This document shows, in pieces, positions 1-8,511 of a stretch of DNA of 64,000 nt. Positions within the stretch are counted from its first letter, which is position 1. Every line of letters begins with the position of its first letter. The notes under the pieces are model-generated. The model was not told the DNA's origin. It made no database searches and saw only the letters and a list, made by a program, of their open reading frames with translations. Made by a program: the position numbers and the translations under genes. Source of the DNA: Pedobacter sp. Leaf194 (GTDB lineage Bacteria > Bacteroidota > Bacteroidia > Sphingobacteriales > Sphingobacteriaceae); contig NZ_LMPU01000001.1 in NCBI RefSeq assembly GCF_001423945.1, positions 803,971-867,970 of the forward strand, in the 5' to 3' direction.

Positions 1-266
1 ATCACCTCAGTGTCCACTTCAACCATGTTAATACAGAATTCTTCAATAAGCTAAAAGATTTATATCCGGATTTAAGTCAGAACGATTTGAAGTTTTGCGC
101 TTATCTTTCGATGAACTTATCATCAAAGGAAATGGCACAGCTGATGAACATCACCATAAAAGCTGTAGAAGTAGGGCGATACCGCCTAAGAAAAAAGCTA
201 AATCTTAAGCCCGAAACGAATCTTTATGAGTTCCTGATGGAGATTTCGAGGCAAAAAAGCGTTTAA
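1..266 (+). CDS. C-terminal end of a LuxR-type HTH sensor/regulator (partial)
   Basis: The reading frame is open from base 3 to the TAA at 264-266, giving the last 87 residues of a protein whose start lies upstream of the window. It begins with HLSVHFNHVNTEFF and contains a LuxR/GerE-like helix-turn-helix: LSSKEMAQLMNIT, then a recognition helix near AVEVGRYRLRKKL. This ending is characteristic of Bacteroidota regulators with periplasmic propeller and Y_Y_Y domains, a transmembrane segment and a C-terminal LuxR HTH. That upstream architecture is known of the family and is not visible here. It lies directly before the susC/susD pair in the same direction, so it is the natural candidate for controlling the locus in response to a glycan. 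The family call is fairly sure; the ligand is unknown. Confidence 0.8.
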   Translation, partial: HLSVHFNHVNTEFFNKLKDLYPDLSQNDLKFCAYLSMNLSSKEMAQLMNITIKAVEVGRYRLRKKLNLKPETNLYEFLMEISRQKSV

Positions 267-345
267 AATCATCCGTTAATCGATTTCTTCTTATTTTATC
301 AATGTATTTTTCAAATTGCTGTAAATCAACATATTAAGGTTGATG

Positions 346-417
346 TGTAGTGCTTATGTAGTGCCAAAAGTAGTGCCTAAACGCTGAAAATTACGCTTTG
401 TAGTGTTTGTGTAGCAC
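346..417. promoter_or_regulatory. Repeated TGTAGTG motifs, candidate operator before susC
   Basis: The gap between the regulator and susC holds TGTAGTGCTTATGTAGTG at 346-363, a half-like AGTAGTGCC at 369-377, and TGTAGTGTTTGTGTAGCAC at 399-417. The two long copies share TGTAGTG, four bases with a central TT, and TGTAG. Spaced direct repeats just upstream of a SusC gene fit a binding site for a dimeric activator, perhaps the LuxR-type regulator next door. The repeat is seen; the binding role is inferred. Confidence 0.45.
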
Positions 418-448
418 AAGAATATTACACAATATTCTGCGCTGTATA

Positions 449-456
449 TAGATTTG
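449..456 (+). promoter_or_regulatory. Possible -7 promoter element for susC
   Basis: TAGATTTG matches the Bacteroidota -7 consensus TAnnTTTG exactly, 64 bases before the susC start. No good TTTG -33 element lies 19-21 bases upstream. That would fit an activator-dependent promoter using the repeats at 346-417. The match is short and may be chance. Confidence 0.35.
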
Positions 457-519
457 AATCGAGTTATGGCACCAAACCATAGCGTGAACTAACCAAATTT
501 TAACTTAAAATTATTTTCT

Positions 520-3500
520 ATGAGAAGAAGATTTACATTCGTATTCTTCATTTACTGTATCATGGCATTTCCCTTAGCATTATTTGCGCAGGATATTGCT
601 GTAACAGGAAAGGTAACAGACCAGAAAGACGGCACTCCGCTTCCAGGTGTTACAGTCAAAGTTGAGGGCACATCCCGAGCCGCATCTACAGATCCAAACG
701 GCGTATTTACCATTCAGGCCGCCGTGGGTTCTAGATTATCTATTAGCTTACTAGGCATGGTTTCGCAAACCGTAACGGTTCCAGCTGGTGGAAAAATTAA
801 CGTTTCACTATTAACAGATTCTAAAGATTTGAGTGAGGTTATTGTTGTAGGTTATGGTGTGCAAAAGAAAAGTGTTGTTACTGGAGCAATATCAAGCGTT
901 AAAGCCGCAGATTTGGAAAACCAGCCAACCACAACCCGCCTTGAACAGGCATTACAAGGAAGAACTTCAGGTTTAACAATTGCTGCTCAATCAGGTCAGC
1001 CGGGTTCGGCATCTACAGTAAGGTTGCGTGGATTTACTTCCTTCGGATCAAAAAATAACCCACTTTGGGTTGTTGATGGTGTAGTTGTAGATAATGGCGG
1101 TATTGGCTATCTAAATCAATCTGATATCGAATCGATTGAGGTTTTAAAAGATGGTGCATCTGCTGCAATTTATGGTACTCGTGCTGCTTCAGGGGTAATT
1201 TTAGTTACCACTAAAAAAGGTAAGGCTGGTAGTTTGAATTTAACTTACAATGGCTATTATGGCGTAGCACGTGCAGCTAAAAAGCTAGATCTTTTAAATT
1301 CTACAGACTATGCCACATTAAGAAATGAATCTTACCTTAATGATTACACCGGAACAACTCCAGTATTGCCATACCCAAATGCTGCTTCGTTAGGTGAAGG
1401 TACAGATTGGCAGTCGTTAATTTTTAACAACAGTGCAGCCCGTCAAAACCACGAAGTAACGATAAGTGGCGGTAGTGAGAAATCTACATTCTTCCTGTCG
1501 TTTGGTTATTTTAAGGTTGATGGTATCGTTTCTACAGATGTTTCGAAATATAACCGGGCCAACATTCGTATTAACACTACTCATAAACTGTTTAAATGGT
1601 TAACCATTGGCGAAAATTTGGGTTATAGTCACTCGGTAACAAACGGCATTGGCAACACAAATAGTGAGTTTGGTGGTCCGTTAAGTTCTGCTATAAATTT
1701 AGATCCGCTAACGCCTGCAATCATAACCGATCCTGCGGTTTACGGTTTGCCTCCATACAGCAACCAACCGGTATTTAGAGATGCTAACGGATTTCCTTAC
1801 GGAATTTCTACAAGAGTAGCTCAGGAAATTAGCAATCCGCTGGCAAGCATTAAAAGACAGATTGGCAACTACGATTGGGATCACAATATTGTTGGTAACG
1901 CATTCTTAGAAGCAGAACCAATTAAAGGTTTGCGTTTTCGTTCTACTTTAGGTTCTAAACTTGCTTTTTACGGAGGCGATGGATTTAACCCGATTTATTA
2001 TTTGAACTCATCAACTTCTAATACCAGAACGCAGTTTTCAAGAAATATTAATTATGTAATGACTTACAATTTAGAAAACACGCTATCGTATTCTAAAAGT
2101 TTAGGAAATCATAATTTAAGTTTATTGTTAGGACAAGGATCATATAGTGATGGATTCAGCAGAAGTGTAAGTACAACCTTCTTTGATGTACCTGCAACCG
2201 ATTTCTATTCGGCTTCTATGCGATTTAAGCCAGTAGCTGCGAACAGAACATCTGACGGTAGTGAAGGCACTGACCACAAAATTTTCTCTTTGTTCTCTAG
2301 ATTAACATACGATTATAACGAGAAGTATTTATTTTCTGCATTAATCAGACGTGATGGTTCATCAAGATTTGGTGCAAACAACAGATATGGTTACTTCCCA
2401 TCGGGTCAAATTGGTTGGGTACCAACAAAAGAAGATTTCTTCCCGCAAAATGATTACGTTAATTTCTTAAAAATAAGAGCTAGTTACGGTGTTACCGGTA
2501 ACGATGGTATTGGCGATTTTACTTATGTGCCAACTGTTGGAAGTGGTAGAAACTATACTTTTGGTAATTCTAACAATGTAAACATTGGTTACAGTCCTAA
2601 CGCGTCTGCAAATCCAGATTTGAAATGGGAAGAAACAAGATCGACCAACTTAGGTATTGATGCAACGGTTTTCAAAGATTTTACCATAACAGCCGATATC
2701 TATAATAAGAAAACTGTTGGTATTCTACAAAATCCTCCTGTTCCAGGTTATATTGGTAGCGGTAGTCCGGCTGCAAACATTGCAGATATGTCTAACAAAG
2801 GTTTTGAATTTGAGGTTTCTTACCGCAAAAAAATCGGTGAGTTTGGTTTAAATGTTAGTGGTAACGGCTCGTTCATTAAAAACACAATTGATAAGCTAAG
2901 TCCAGGTGTTAACTTTATAGATGATAACCAGGCAACATTCCAGACTTTAGGTAACATTACCCGTACCCAGATTGGCCATGCTTATAACGAATTTTACGGT
3001 TATGTAAATCAGGGTATCTTTCAATCGCAAGCAGAAATCAATGCATACGTTGGTCCTAATGGTCAGCCATTGCAACCTTTGGCTAAACCTGGTGATGTTA
3101 AATTCGCAAACTTAAACGGCGATAATTCCATCAATGAAAGCGATAGAGACTTTATCGGAAACGGCTTGCCTAATTTTACTTATGGCTTAACGATAAACTT
3201 AACGTACAAAAATTGGGATTTAATTGCTTTTGGTAGCGGTGTTGCCGGAAATATGATCTTCCAGGGTTTGAGAAGACTGGACATTCCGAATGCCAATTAT
3301 TTAACTACAAGGTTAGATAGATGGACTCCAACAAACCCATCAACTACTCAACCACGCTTAACAGATGCAGATTTAAATAAAAACTTAACTAAATTCTCTT
3401 CATTATATTTAGAAAAAGGAGATTATTTCAGACTGAGAACTTTCCAGATTGGATATACAATTCCAAAATCGGTAACGGATAAAATCGGACTTAAGAAATT

Positions 3501-3660
3501 CCGCGTATATGCGCTATCAGAAAACTTATTTACCATAACAGGTTACAGCGGTTACGATCCTGAGTTAGGATCAAACAACAGTGGTAACGCTTTTAGTATT
3601 GACCGTGGAGTTTATCCACAAGCTCGTTCGTTTGTATTTGGTTTAAATGCTAATTTTTAA
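520..3660 (+). CDS. SusC/RagA-family TonB-linked outer membrane transporter
   Basis: This 1046-residue protein is a TonB-dependent outer membrane channel that imports oligosaccharides captured by its SusD partner. A signal peptide ends near residue 24 (LFAQ). A carboxypeptidase-regulatory-like beta-sandwich follows at about 27-105, then the plug (about 115-230) with NPLWVVDGV and SIEVLKDGASAAIYGTRAA, and a beta-barrel to the C-terminal aromatic residue. There is no N-terminal STN signalling domain, so it is not an obvious sigma/anti-sigma transducer. SusD starts 9 bases after its stop, and GH30 and GH5 enzymes follow, which makes this the transport core of a polysaccharide utilization locus. 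The length is normal for the family. The glycan is inferred from the glycosidases only. Confidence 0.95.
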   Translation: MRRRFTFVFFIYCIMAFPLALFAQDIAVTGKVTDQKDGTPLPGVTVKVEGTSRAASTDPNGVFTIQAAVGSRLSISLLGMVSQTVTVPAGGKINVSLLTDSKDLSEVIVVGYGVQKKSVVTGAISSVKAADLENQPTTTRLEQALQGRTSGLTIAAQSGQPGSASTVRLRGFTSFGSKNNPLWVVDGVVVDNGGIGYLNQSDIESIEVLKDGASAAIYGTRAASGVILVTTKKGKAGSLNLTYNGYYGVARAAKKLDLLNSTDYATLRNESYLNDYTGTTPVLPYPNAASLGEGTDWQSLIFNNSAARQNHEVTISGGSEKSTFFLSFGYFKVDGIVSTDVSKYNRANIRINTTHKLFKWLTIGENLGYSHSVTNGIGNTNSEFGGPLSSAINLDPLTPAIITDPAVYGLPPYSNQPVFRDANGFPYGISTRVAQEISNPLASIKRQIGNYDWDHNIVGNAFLEAEPIKGLRFRSTLGSKLAFYGGDGFNPIYYLNSSTSNTRTQFSRNINYVMTYNLENTLSYSKSLGNHNLSLLLGQGSYSDGFSRSVSTTFFDVPATDFYSASMRFKPVAANRTSDGSEGTDHKIFSLFSRLTYDYNEKYLFSALIRRDGSSRFGANNRYGYFPSGQIGWVPTKEDFFPQNDYVNFLKIRASYGVTGNDGIGDFTYVPTVGSGRNYTFGNSNNVNIGYSPNASANPDLKWEETRSTNLGIDATVFKDFTITADIYNKKTVGILQNPPVPGYIGSGSPAANIADMSNKGFEFEVSYRKKIGEFGLNVSGNGSFIKNTIDKLSPGVNFIDDNQATFQTLGNITRTQIGHAYNEFYGYVNQGIFQSQAEINAYVGPNGQPLQPLAKPGDVKFANLNGDNSINESDRDFIGNGLPNFTYGLTINLTYKNWDLIAFGSGVAGNMIFQGLRRLDIPNANYLTTRLDRWTPTNPSTTQPRLTDADLNKNLTKFSSLYLEKGDYFRLRTFQIGYTIPKSVTDKIGLKKFRVYALSENLFTITGYSGYDPELGSNNSGNAFSIDRGVYPQARSFVFGLNANF

Positions 3661-3669
3661 AAAATTAAA

Positions 3670-5202
3670 ATGAAAAGAAAAATTACTTATCTGGTTGTAA
3701 CCCTAATTGGTTTGCAACTACTAGGAGGTTGTAAAAAGTATTTAGAAATTAATCCACAAGAGCGTGTTCTTTTGGATAACTATTACAAAACCCCTGCTGA
3801 TGCTTATGCAGCATTAGTTTCAATTTATGATAGATTTGGATTTCAAACCGGTGGCCTTTATGACAAAGTTGCCATTATGGATGCCGCGAGTGATGATCAT
3901 GTTGCCGGTGGTGGTGGTCCGTCAGACATTAACGACTTACAGGTTGTAAATAATTTTACGCTTAATCCTACGACTGGTCCGCAAGGCTACCTGTGGAATA
4001 AAGGTTATGCCGGAATTTTCAGGGCGAACGTATTTCTTTCTAAAATTGGTCAGATTAATATGGATGCTACGCTTAAAGCCCGTTTTACCGGCGAAGCAAA
4101 AGCATTAAGGGCTTTATTTTATTTTGATTTGGTACGTTTTTTCAAAAATATACCATTATTAACTTCAGAAGTAGATCCAAAACAAATTTATGATGTATTA
4201 CAGGTTGCACCTGCAGATGTTTATGCTTTAATCGAAAAGGATTTAACAGAAGCAATACCTGGTTTACCAAACACCGTTCCAGCTGCATCAGAAGGTGGCA
4301 GGCTAACAAAAGGCGCTGCACAGGCTGTACTTGGTAAGGTTTATTTATGGCAAGGAAAAAATGCGCAGGCGGCAGAGCAGTTTGCGCTTGTAAATGGTCC
4401 AACTCCAGGTCAGGCGAACCCAACTTACGGTTATAAATTGCTAACAAATTTTGGCGATTTATTTAAAGTGAGCAATAAATTCAATACAGAATCAGTTCTG
4501 GAAATTGTTCATGCGAACTCATCTAACGGCGGTTGGGGCGATGCAGGTGCTTCAGAAGGTAATTTATTGAATATTATTGTTGGTCCACGTGGCTACAAAC
4601 CGGTTTTAGCTGGTGCACCAGATTATTATTCTGGCTATAGCTTCTTGCCTTTTACAAAAGAATTTTTCGATTTCATCCATTTCGACCCACGTAACAAAGC
4701 AACTGTTGCTAACCTGGATAGTTTAGAGAAAAACGGTATCGCAACCTATGAAAAAGGTTATGGAAATACCGGTTATTTTATCGAAAAAACAATTGGCCGC
4801 GTTTCTGATAAAGCTCCAACCGGACAAACTGAGTTAAACTTCCCTCAGGATGCTTACGAAATACGTTTGGCTGATACTTATATGCTGGAAGCAGAAGCGA
4901 TTTTGCAAAGCGGTGGCGCTGTTGGCCCTGGTAGCCGTGCTTACCAATTGCTTAACGCCGTGAGAGCAAGAGTTGGATTAAATCCTGTTGCAGTTACTTT
5001 AGATAACATCATGAAAGAAAGAAGACTGGAACTTGCAGGCGAAGGTCATCGTTTTCTGGATTTAGTGAGATGGGGTAAAGCGGCTACAGTTTTAGCTTAC
5101 AAAGGCTTTACAGCAAATAAAAACGAAATTTTCCCTATTCCACAAGCAGAATTAAACAATACTAAGATTTTGCAAAATAAAGAATACGGAGGTACTAAAT
5201 AA
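3670..5202 (+). CDS. SusD/RagB-family nutrient-binding outer membrane lipoprotein
   Basis: This 510-residue lipoprotein is the surface glycan-binding partner of the SusC channel encoded 9 bases upstream. The N-terminus has a lipoprotein signal with lipobox LGGC (Cys21). It is followed by the family's helical TPR-like body, including ALRALFYFDLVRFFKNIP, and a C-terminal RagB-type region with EIRLADTYMLEAEA and ERRLELAGEGHRFLDLVRWG. These are hallmark SusD segments. It forms a lid over SusC and delivers oligosaccharides to it (known of the family). A strong hairpin terminator follows 8 bases after the stop, so susCD may form its own transcription unit separate from the enzymes downstream. Confidence 0.95.
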   Translation: MKRKITYLVVTLIGLQLLGGCKKYLEINPQERVLLDNYYKTPADAYAALVSIYDRFGFQTGGLYDKVAIMDAASDDHVAGGGGPSDINDLQVVNNFTLNPTTGPQGYLWNKGYAGIFRANVFLSKIGQINMDATLKARFTGEAKALRALFYFDLVRFFKNIPLLTSEVDPKQIYDVLQVAPADVYALIEKDLTEAIPGLPNTVPAASEGGRLTKGAAQAVLGKVYLWQGKNAQAAEQFALVNGPTPGQANPTYGYKLLTNFGDLFKVSNKFNTESVLEIVHANSSNGGWGDAGASEGNLLNIIVGPRGYKPVLAGAPDYYSGYSFLPFTKEFFDFIHFDPRNKATVANLDSLEKNGIATYEKGYGNTGYFIEKTIGRVSDKAPTGQTELNFPQDAYEIRLADTYMLEAEAILQSGGAVGPGSRAYQLLNAVRARVGLNPVAVTLDNIMKERRLELAGEGHRFLDLVRWGKAATVLAYKGFTANKNEIFPIPQAELNNTKILQNKEYGGTK

Positions 5203-5209
5203 TATTTTT

Positions 5210-5237
5210 GGGGGTGGACTCTTGTCTGCCCCCTTTT
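5210..5237 (+). terminator. Intrinsic terminator after susD
   Basis: GGGGGTGGAC (5210-5219) and GTCTGCCCCC (5224-5233) pair over ten bases with two G-U wobbles around a 4-base loop, followed by TTTT. The stem is GC-rich and sits just after the susD stop. Confidence 0.8.
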
Positions 5238-5313
5238 ATTATACGCCCCGTTCTGCTTACATAATTTGAAGCTAAATCCAGTGCTTCAAAGCTTTCTAAT
5301 CTTCTACAAATAA

Positions 5314-5321
5314 TAAATTTG
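5314..5321 (+). promoter_or_regulatory. Bacteroidota -7 element abutting the GH30 start
   Basis: TAAATTTG matches TAnnTTTG exactly and ends 5 bases before the ATG at 5327. Transcription would begin at or next to the start codon, giving a leaderless message. The -33 element is weak (TTTC near 5293). Confidence 0.5.
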
Positions 5322-5326
5322 CCCTT

Positions 5327-6727
5327 ATGAAATTACAGGCGATAAGCTATTGCTTTGTTTTAATTTTTGCTTTCGGACTAACTTCATCGGCCCAAACCAA
5401 TGCCACACTCTGGCTTACGAAAGCAGATCGCTCCGTTTTATTTGCCAAACAGCAAGATGTTTTAAAGTTCTCGCCCTCTTCAAACAATAACCAAACAATT
5501 GCTGTAAACGATAAAGAAACTTATCAGGCTATCGATGGCTTTGGCTATGCGCTAACCGGGGGAAGTGCGCAGCACATTATTCGGATGAGCGCCCCAGCAC
5601 GGGCCGCATTACTTAAAGAACTGTTCGCTACTGATGGCAATAACATTGGTGTAAGCTACATCCGTTTAAGTATTGGCGCTTCAGATTTAAATGAGAAAGT
5701 ATTTTCTTATAACGACCTCCCAGAGGGACAAACTGATTTGGAGCAAAATAAATTCGACCTGGGATTGGATAAAGTTGACGTCATTCCGGTAATGAAGGAG
5801 ATCCTTGCAATAAACCCTAAACTTAAAATATTAGGTTCGCCATGGTCTCCTCCCTTATGGATGAAAACAACTTACGATGCCCGCGGCGGCATGCTTAAAC
5901 CCGAATATTATGATGCTTACGCCAGATATTTCGTTAAATACATTCAGGAGATGAAAAAGGAAGGCATTGTAATTGACGCAGTTACGGTGCAAAATGAACC
6001 ATTGCATCCTGGTAATAACCCCAGTTTATTAATGGTTGCTCCTGATCAGGCCCTATTTGTTAAAAAGCATCTTGGCCCTGCATTTCAAAGCGCAGGTTTA
6101 AAAACGAAAATTATTATTTACGATCATAATGCCGACCGGCCAGATTATCCAATTTCAATTTTGGATGATGCTGAGGCAAGAAAATATATCGACGGTTCCG
6201 CATTTCATCTTTACGGCGGAAAAATTGAAGCCTTAACAGATGTACATAATGCACATCCTGATAAGAATATCTACTTCTCAGAACAAATGGTTGTTGAGCG
6301 CCCAGGCGCTGCAGATATAAACATTACAGGCCCGGTTAGGCGGTTAATTATAGGCGCAACACGCAACTGGAGCAGAACTGTTTTGGAATGGAATTTGGCG
6401 GCAGACCCGGAAAACAAACCATTTACTGATAGGGGTGGTTGCCCAACCTGCCAGGGCGCTGTAACCATCGATAAGGATAATGTTAGCAGAAATATCGCTT
6501 ATTACTCGGTTGCCCATGCTTCGAAATTCGTTCGCCCGGGTTCTGTGCGCATCGCTTCAAATGAACTCGCAAATTTATCGAATGTTGCCTTTAAAACACC
6601 TGATGGAAAGAAGGTTTTAATTGTTGCCAATACGGGCAAGGAAATGGCAAGCTTCAACATCAGTTATAATGGAAAAATTCTGCCGGCAACGCTTGATAAA
6701 GGGGCTGTTGGTACTTACATCTGGTAA
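5327..6727 (+). CDS. GH30-family glycosidase, likely endo-beta-1,6-glucanase type
   Basis: The protein has 466 residues with a signal peptide ending around residue 22 (SSAQ). The (beta/alpha)8 barrel shows GH30 marks: DGFGYALTGGSA near 70, SPWSPPLWMK at 171-180, the acid/base Glu224 in VQNEP and the likely nucleophile Glu319 in YFSEQ. A small beta domain closes the C-terminus. Bacteroidota relatives of this length act as glucosylceramidase-like or endo-beta-1,6-glucanase enzymes, cleaving for example pustulan-type beta-1,6-glucan by a retaining mechanism. It follows susCD and precedes a GH5 enzyme by 11 bases, suggesting joint beta-glucan breakdown. The family is sure; the exact linkage is inferred. 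Confidence 0.9.
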   Translation: MKLQAISYCFVLIFAFGLTSSAQTNATLWLTKADRSVLFAKQQDVLKFSPSSNNNQTIAVNDKETYQAIDGFGYALTGGSAQHIIRMSAPARAALLKELFATDGNNIGVSYIRLSIGASDLNEKVFSYNDLPEGQTDLEQNKFDLGLDKVDVIPVMKEILAINPKLKILGSPWSPPLWMKTTYDARGGMLKPEYYDAYARYFVKYIQEMKKEGIVIDAVTVQNEPLHPGNNPSLLMVAPDQALFVKKHLGPAFQSAGLKTKIIIYDHNADRPDYPISILDDAEARKYIDGSAFHLYGGKIEALTDVHNAHPDKNIYFSEQMVVERPGAADINITGPVRRLIIGATRNWSRTVLEWNLAADPENKPFTDRGGCPTCQGAVTIDKDNVSRNIAYYSVAHASKFVRPGSVRIASNELANLSNVAFKTPDGKKVLIVANTGKEMASFNISYNGKILPATLDKGAVGTYIW

Positions 6728-6738
6728 TTTACAATACA

Positions 6739-8496
6739 ATGTTTCAAAATAAATTAAAATCTTTTCTGGTTTTTCTGTGCTTAAGTTCGATTTGTTTAAG
6801 TGGTTCAGCACAAGGCTTTTTAAAAGCTGACGGGAAAAAAATAGTAAATGAAAAAGGCGAAAACGTTTTGCTGCGTGGCTTTGGGCTGGGCGGATGGATG
6901 TTGCAGGAAGGTTACATGCTAAAAATTAACAAAGATGGCCAGCAATATAAAATCCGTGAGCGTTTGGAAGACTTAATGGGGGCTAAACAAACTCAGGAGT
7001 TTTACGACGCATGGCTAAATAACCATACCCGCAAAATCGACATCGACTCACTAAAGGCTTGGGGCTTTAACTCAGTCCGCTTACCAATGCATTATAACCT
7101 TTACACATTGCCGGTTGAAAAAGAAACGGTGGCAGGGAAGAATACATGGCTGGATCGTGGCTTTGCGTTAACGGATAGCTTGCTTTCCTGGTGCAAAGCG
7201 AATAACATGTACCTTATTTTAGATTTACATGCTACGCCCGGCGGACAAGGAAACGATACAAATATCGCGGATAGAGATCCATCCAAACCAATGCTTTGGG
7301 AAAGTGAAGCAAATCAGCAAAAAATGATTGCATTGTGGGCCAAACTTGCCGATCGCTATAAAAACGAACCGTGGATTGGTGCTTACGACATAATTAATGA
7401 GCCTAATTACGGTTTTTCTAACCCTTCAGAAGATAAAAACGGAACGAAGGAAAAAGTTAATGCGCCTTTACGAAAGTTGATGGTGGAAGTTACCAATGCC
7501 ATTCGGCAGGTAGATAAGAAACACATCATTATCATCGAAGGCAATGGTTGGGGTAACAATTATAATGGCATTTTTCCCCTTTGGGATAAGAATATGGCGC
7601 TAAGCTTTCACAAATATTGGAATTATAATGATCAGGCATCGATCGCCCACATGATAAAAGCCAGAGACGAGCAAAATGTGCCGGTTTGGTTGGGTGAAAC
7701 CGGCGAAAATTCCAATACCTGGTTTACTGATGCCATCAGCTTGCTTGAGAAAAACAATATCGGCTGGGCTTGGTGGCCTTTAAAGAAAGTTGGCTTTAAT
7801 AACCCGATGGAGATAAAATCTAACCCAAACTACAATGCGGTTGTAAATTACATGAACAATGGCGGAAACAAGCCCAAAGAAAGCAACGTATATAGTGGCA
7901 TGATGGAGTTGGCAATTTACACAAAACTCGAAAATACAATCATTCACAGAGATGTTATTGACGCCATGATCCGGCAGCCACATTCGGATGAAACGAAGCC
8001 TTTCAAGGCTAATTTGGTTAAAAGTGGGACAATTATTGACGCAGCAGATTATGATTTAGGCAAAAATGGTAAGGCTTATTTCGATTTGGATACCGCCGAT
8101 TATCACACGGTTACCAACAAGAGAACTGCCGGAAATCGCGGGCGGATTTACAGAAATGACGGGGTTGATATATTCAAAGATTCTACTCAGTATGAAAAAT
8201 ATTTTGTAACCAGCATTGAAAAAGGGGAATGGTTACAGTACACAATTCAGGTTGCAAAAAAGGGTAATTATACATTGAAAATTAACGCAGCTTCATCTAA
8301 CACGGATGGCAAGATCTCAATTGTAGTAAATGGAAAAATCTTGGCGAAAGACATCAGCATTCCAAATACCGGTGCTGCTAAAAAGTTCGCCGCTTTCGAG
8401 GTAAAAAACATTGCTTTAAACTCGGGCAAACAGACAATTAAAATTATTGCAGATACAGGTGGTTATAATTTTAGCTATATTCAATTTGTAAAATAA
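6739..8496 (+). CDS. GH5-family glycosidase with C-terminal carbohydrate-binding module
   Basis: This 585-residue secreted enzyme has a signal peptide ending near residue 25 (GSAQ) and a GH5 barrel at about 27-380. RGFGLGGWMLQEGYM opens the barrel, Glu221 in IINEP is the acid/base and Glu320 in WLGETGEN is the nucleophile. A linker follows, then a CBM6-like beta-sandwich from about 425 to the end (EKGEWLQYTIQV and GGYNFSYIQFVK are typical). Retaining beta-glycosidases of this type act on beta-glucans, but the subfamily cannot be fixed by eye. Beside GH30 and susCD, a role in beta-1,3 or beta-1,6-glucan degradation is plausible. It starts 11 bases after the GH30 stop, and the cytochrome gene follows after 15 bases, so all three are probably co-transcribed. 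Confidence 0.9.
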   Translation: MFQNKLKSFLVFLCLSSICLSGSAQGFLKADGKKIVNEKGENVLLRGFGLGGWMLQEGYMLKINKDGQQYKIRERLEDLMGAKQTQEFYDAWLNNHTRKIDIDSLKAWGFNSVRLPMHYNLYTLPVEKETVAGKNTWLDRGFALTDSLLSWCKANNMYLILDLHATPGGQGNDTNIADRDPSKPMLWESEANQQKMIALWAKLADRYKNEPWIGAYDIINEPNYGFSNPSEDKNGTKEKVNAPLRKLMVEVTNAIRQVDKKHIIIIEGNGWGNNYNGIFPLWDKNMALSFHKYWNYNDQASIAHMIKARDEQNVPVWLGETGENSNTWFTDAISLLEKNNIGWAWWPLKKVGFNNPMEIKSNPNYNAVVNYMNNGGNKPKESNVYSGMMELAIYTKLENTIIHRDVIDAMIRQPHSDETKPFKANLVKSGTIIDAADYDLGKNGKAYFDLDTADYHTVTNKRTAGNRGRIYRNDGVDIFKDSTQYEKYFVTSIEKGEWLQYTIQVAKKGNYTLKINAASSNTDGKISIVVNGKILAKDISIPNTGAAKKFAAFEVKNIALNSGKQTIKIIADTGGYNFSYIQFVK

Positions 8497-8511
8497 AATA
8501 ACAAAATTCCT

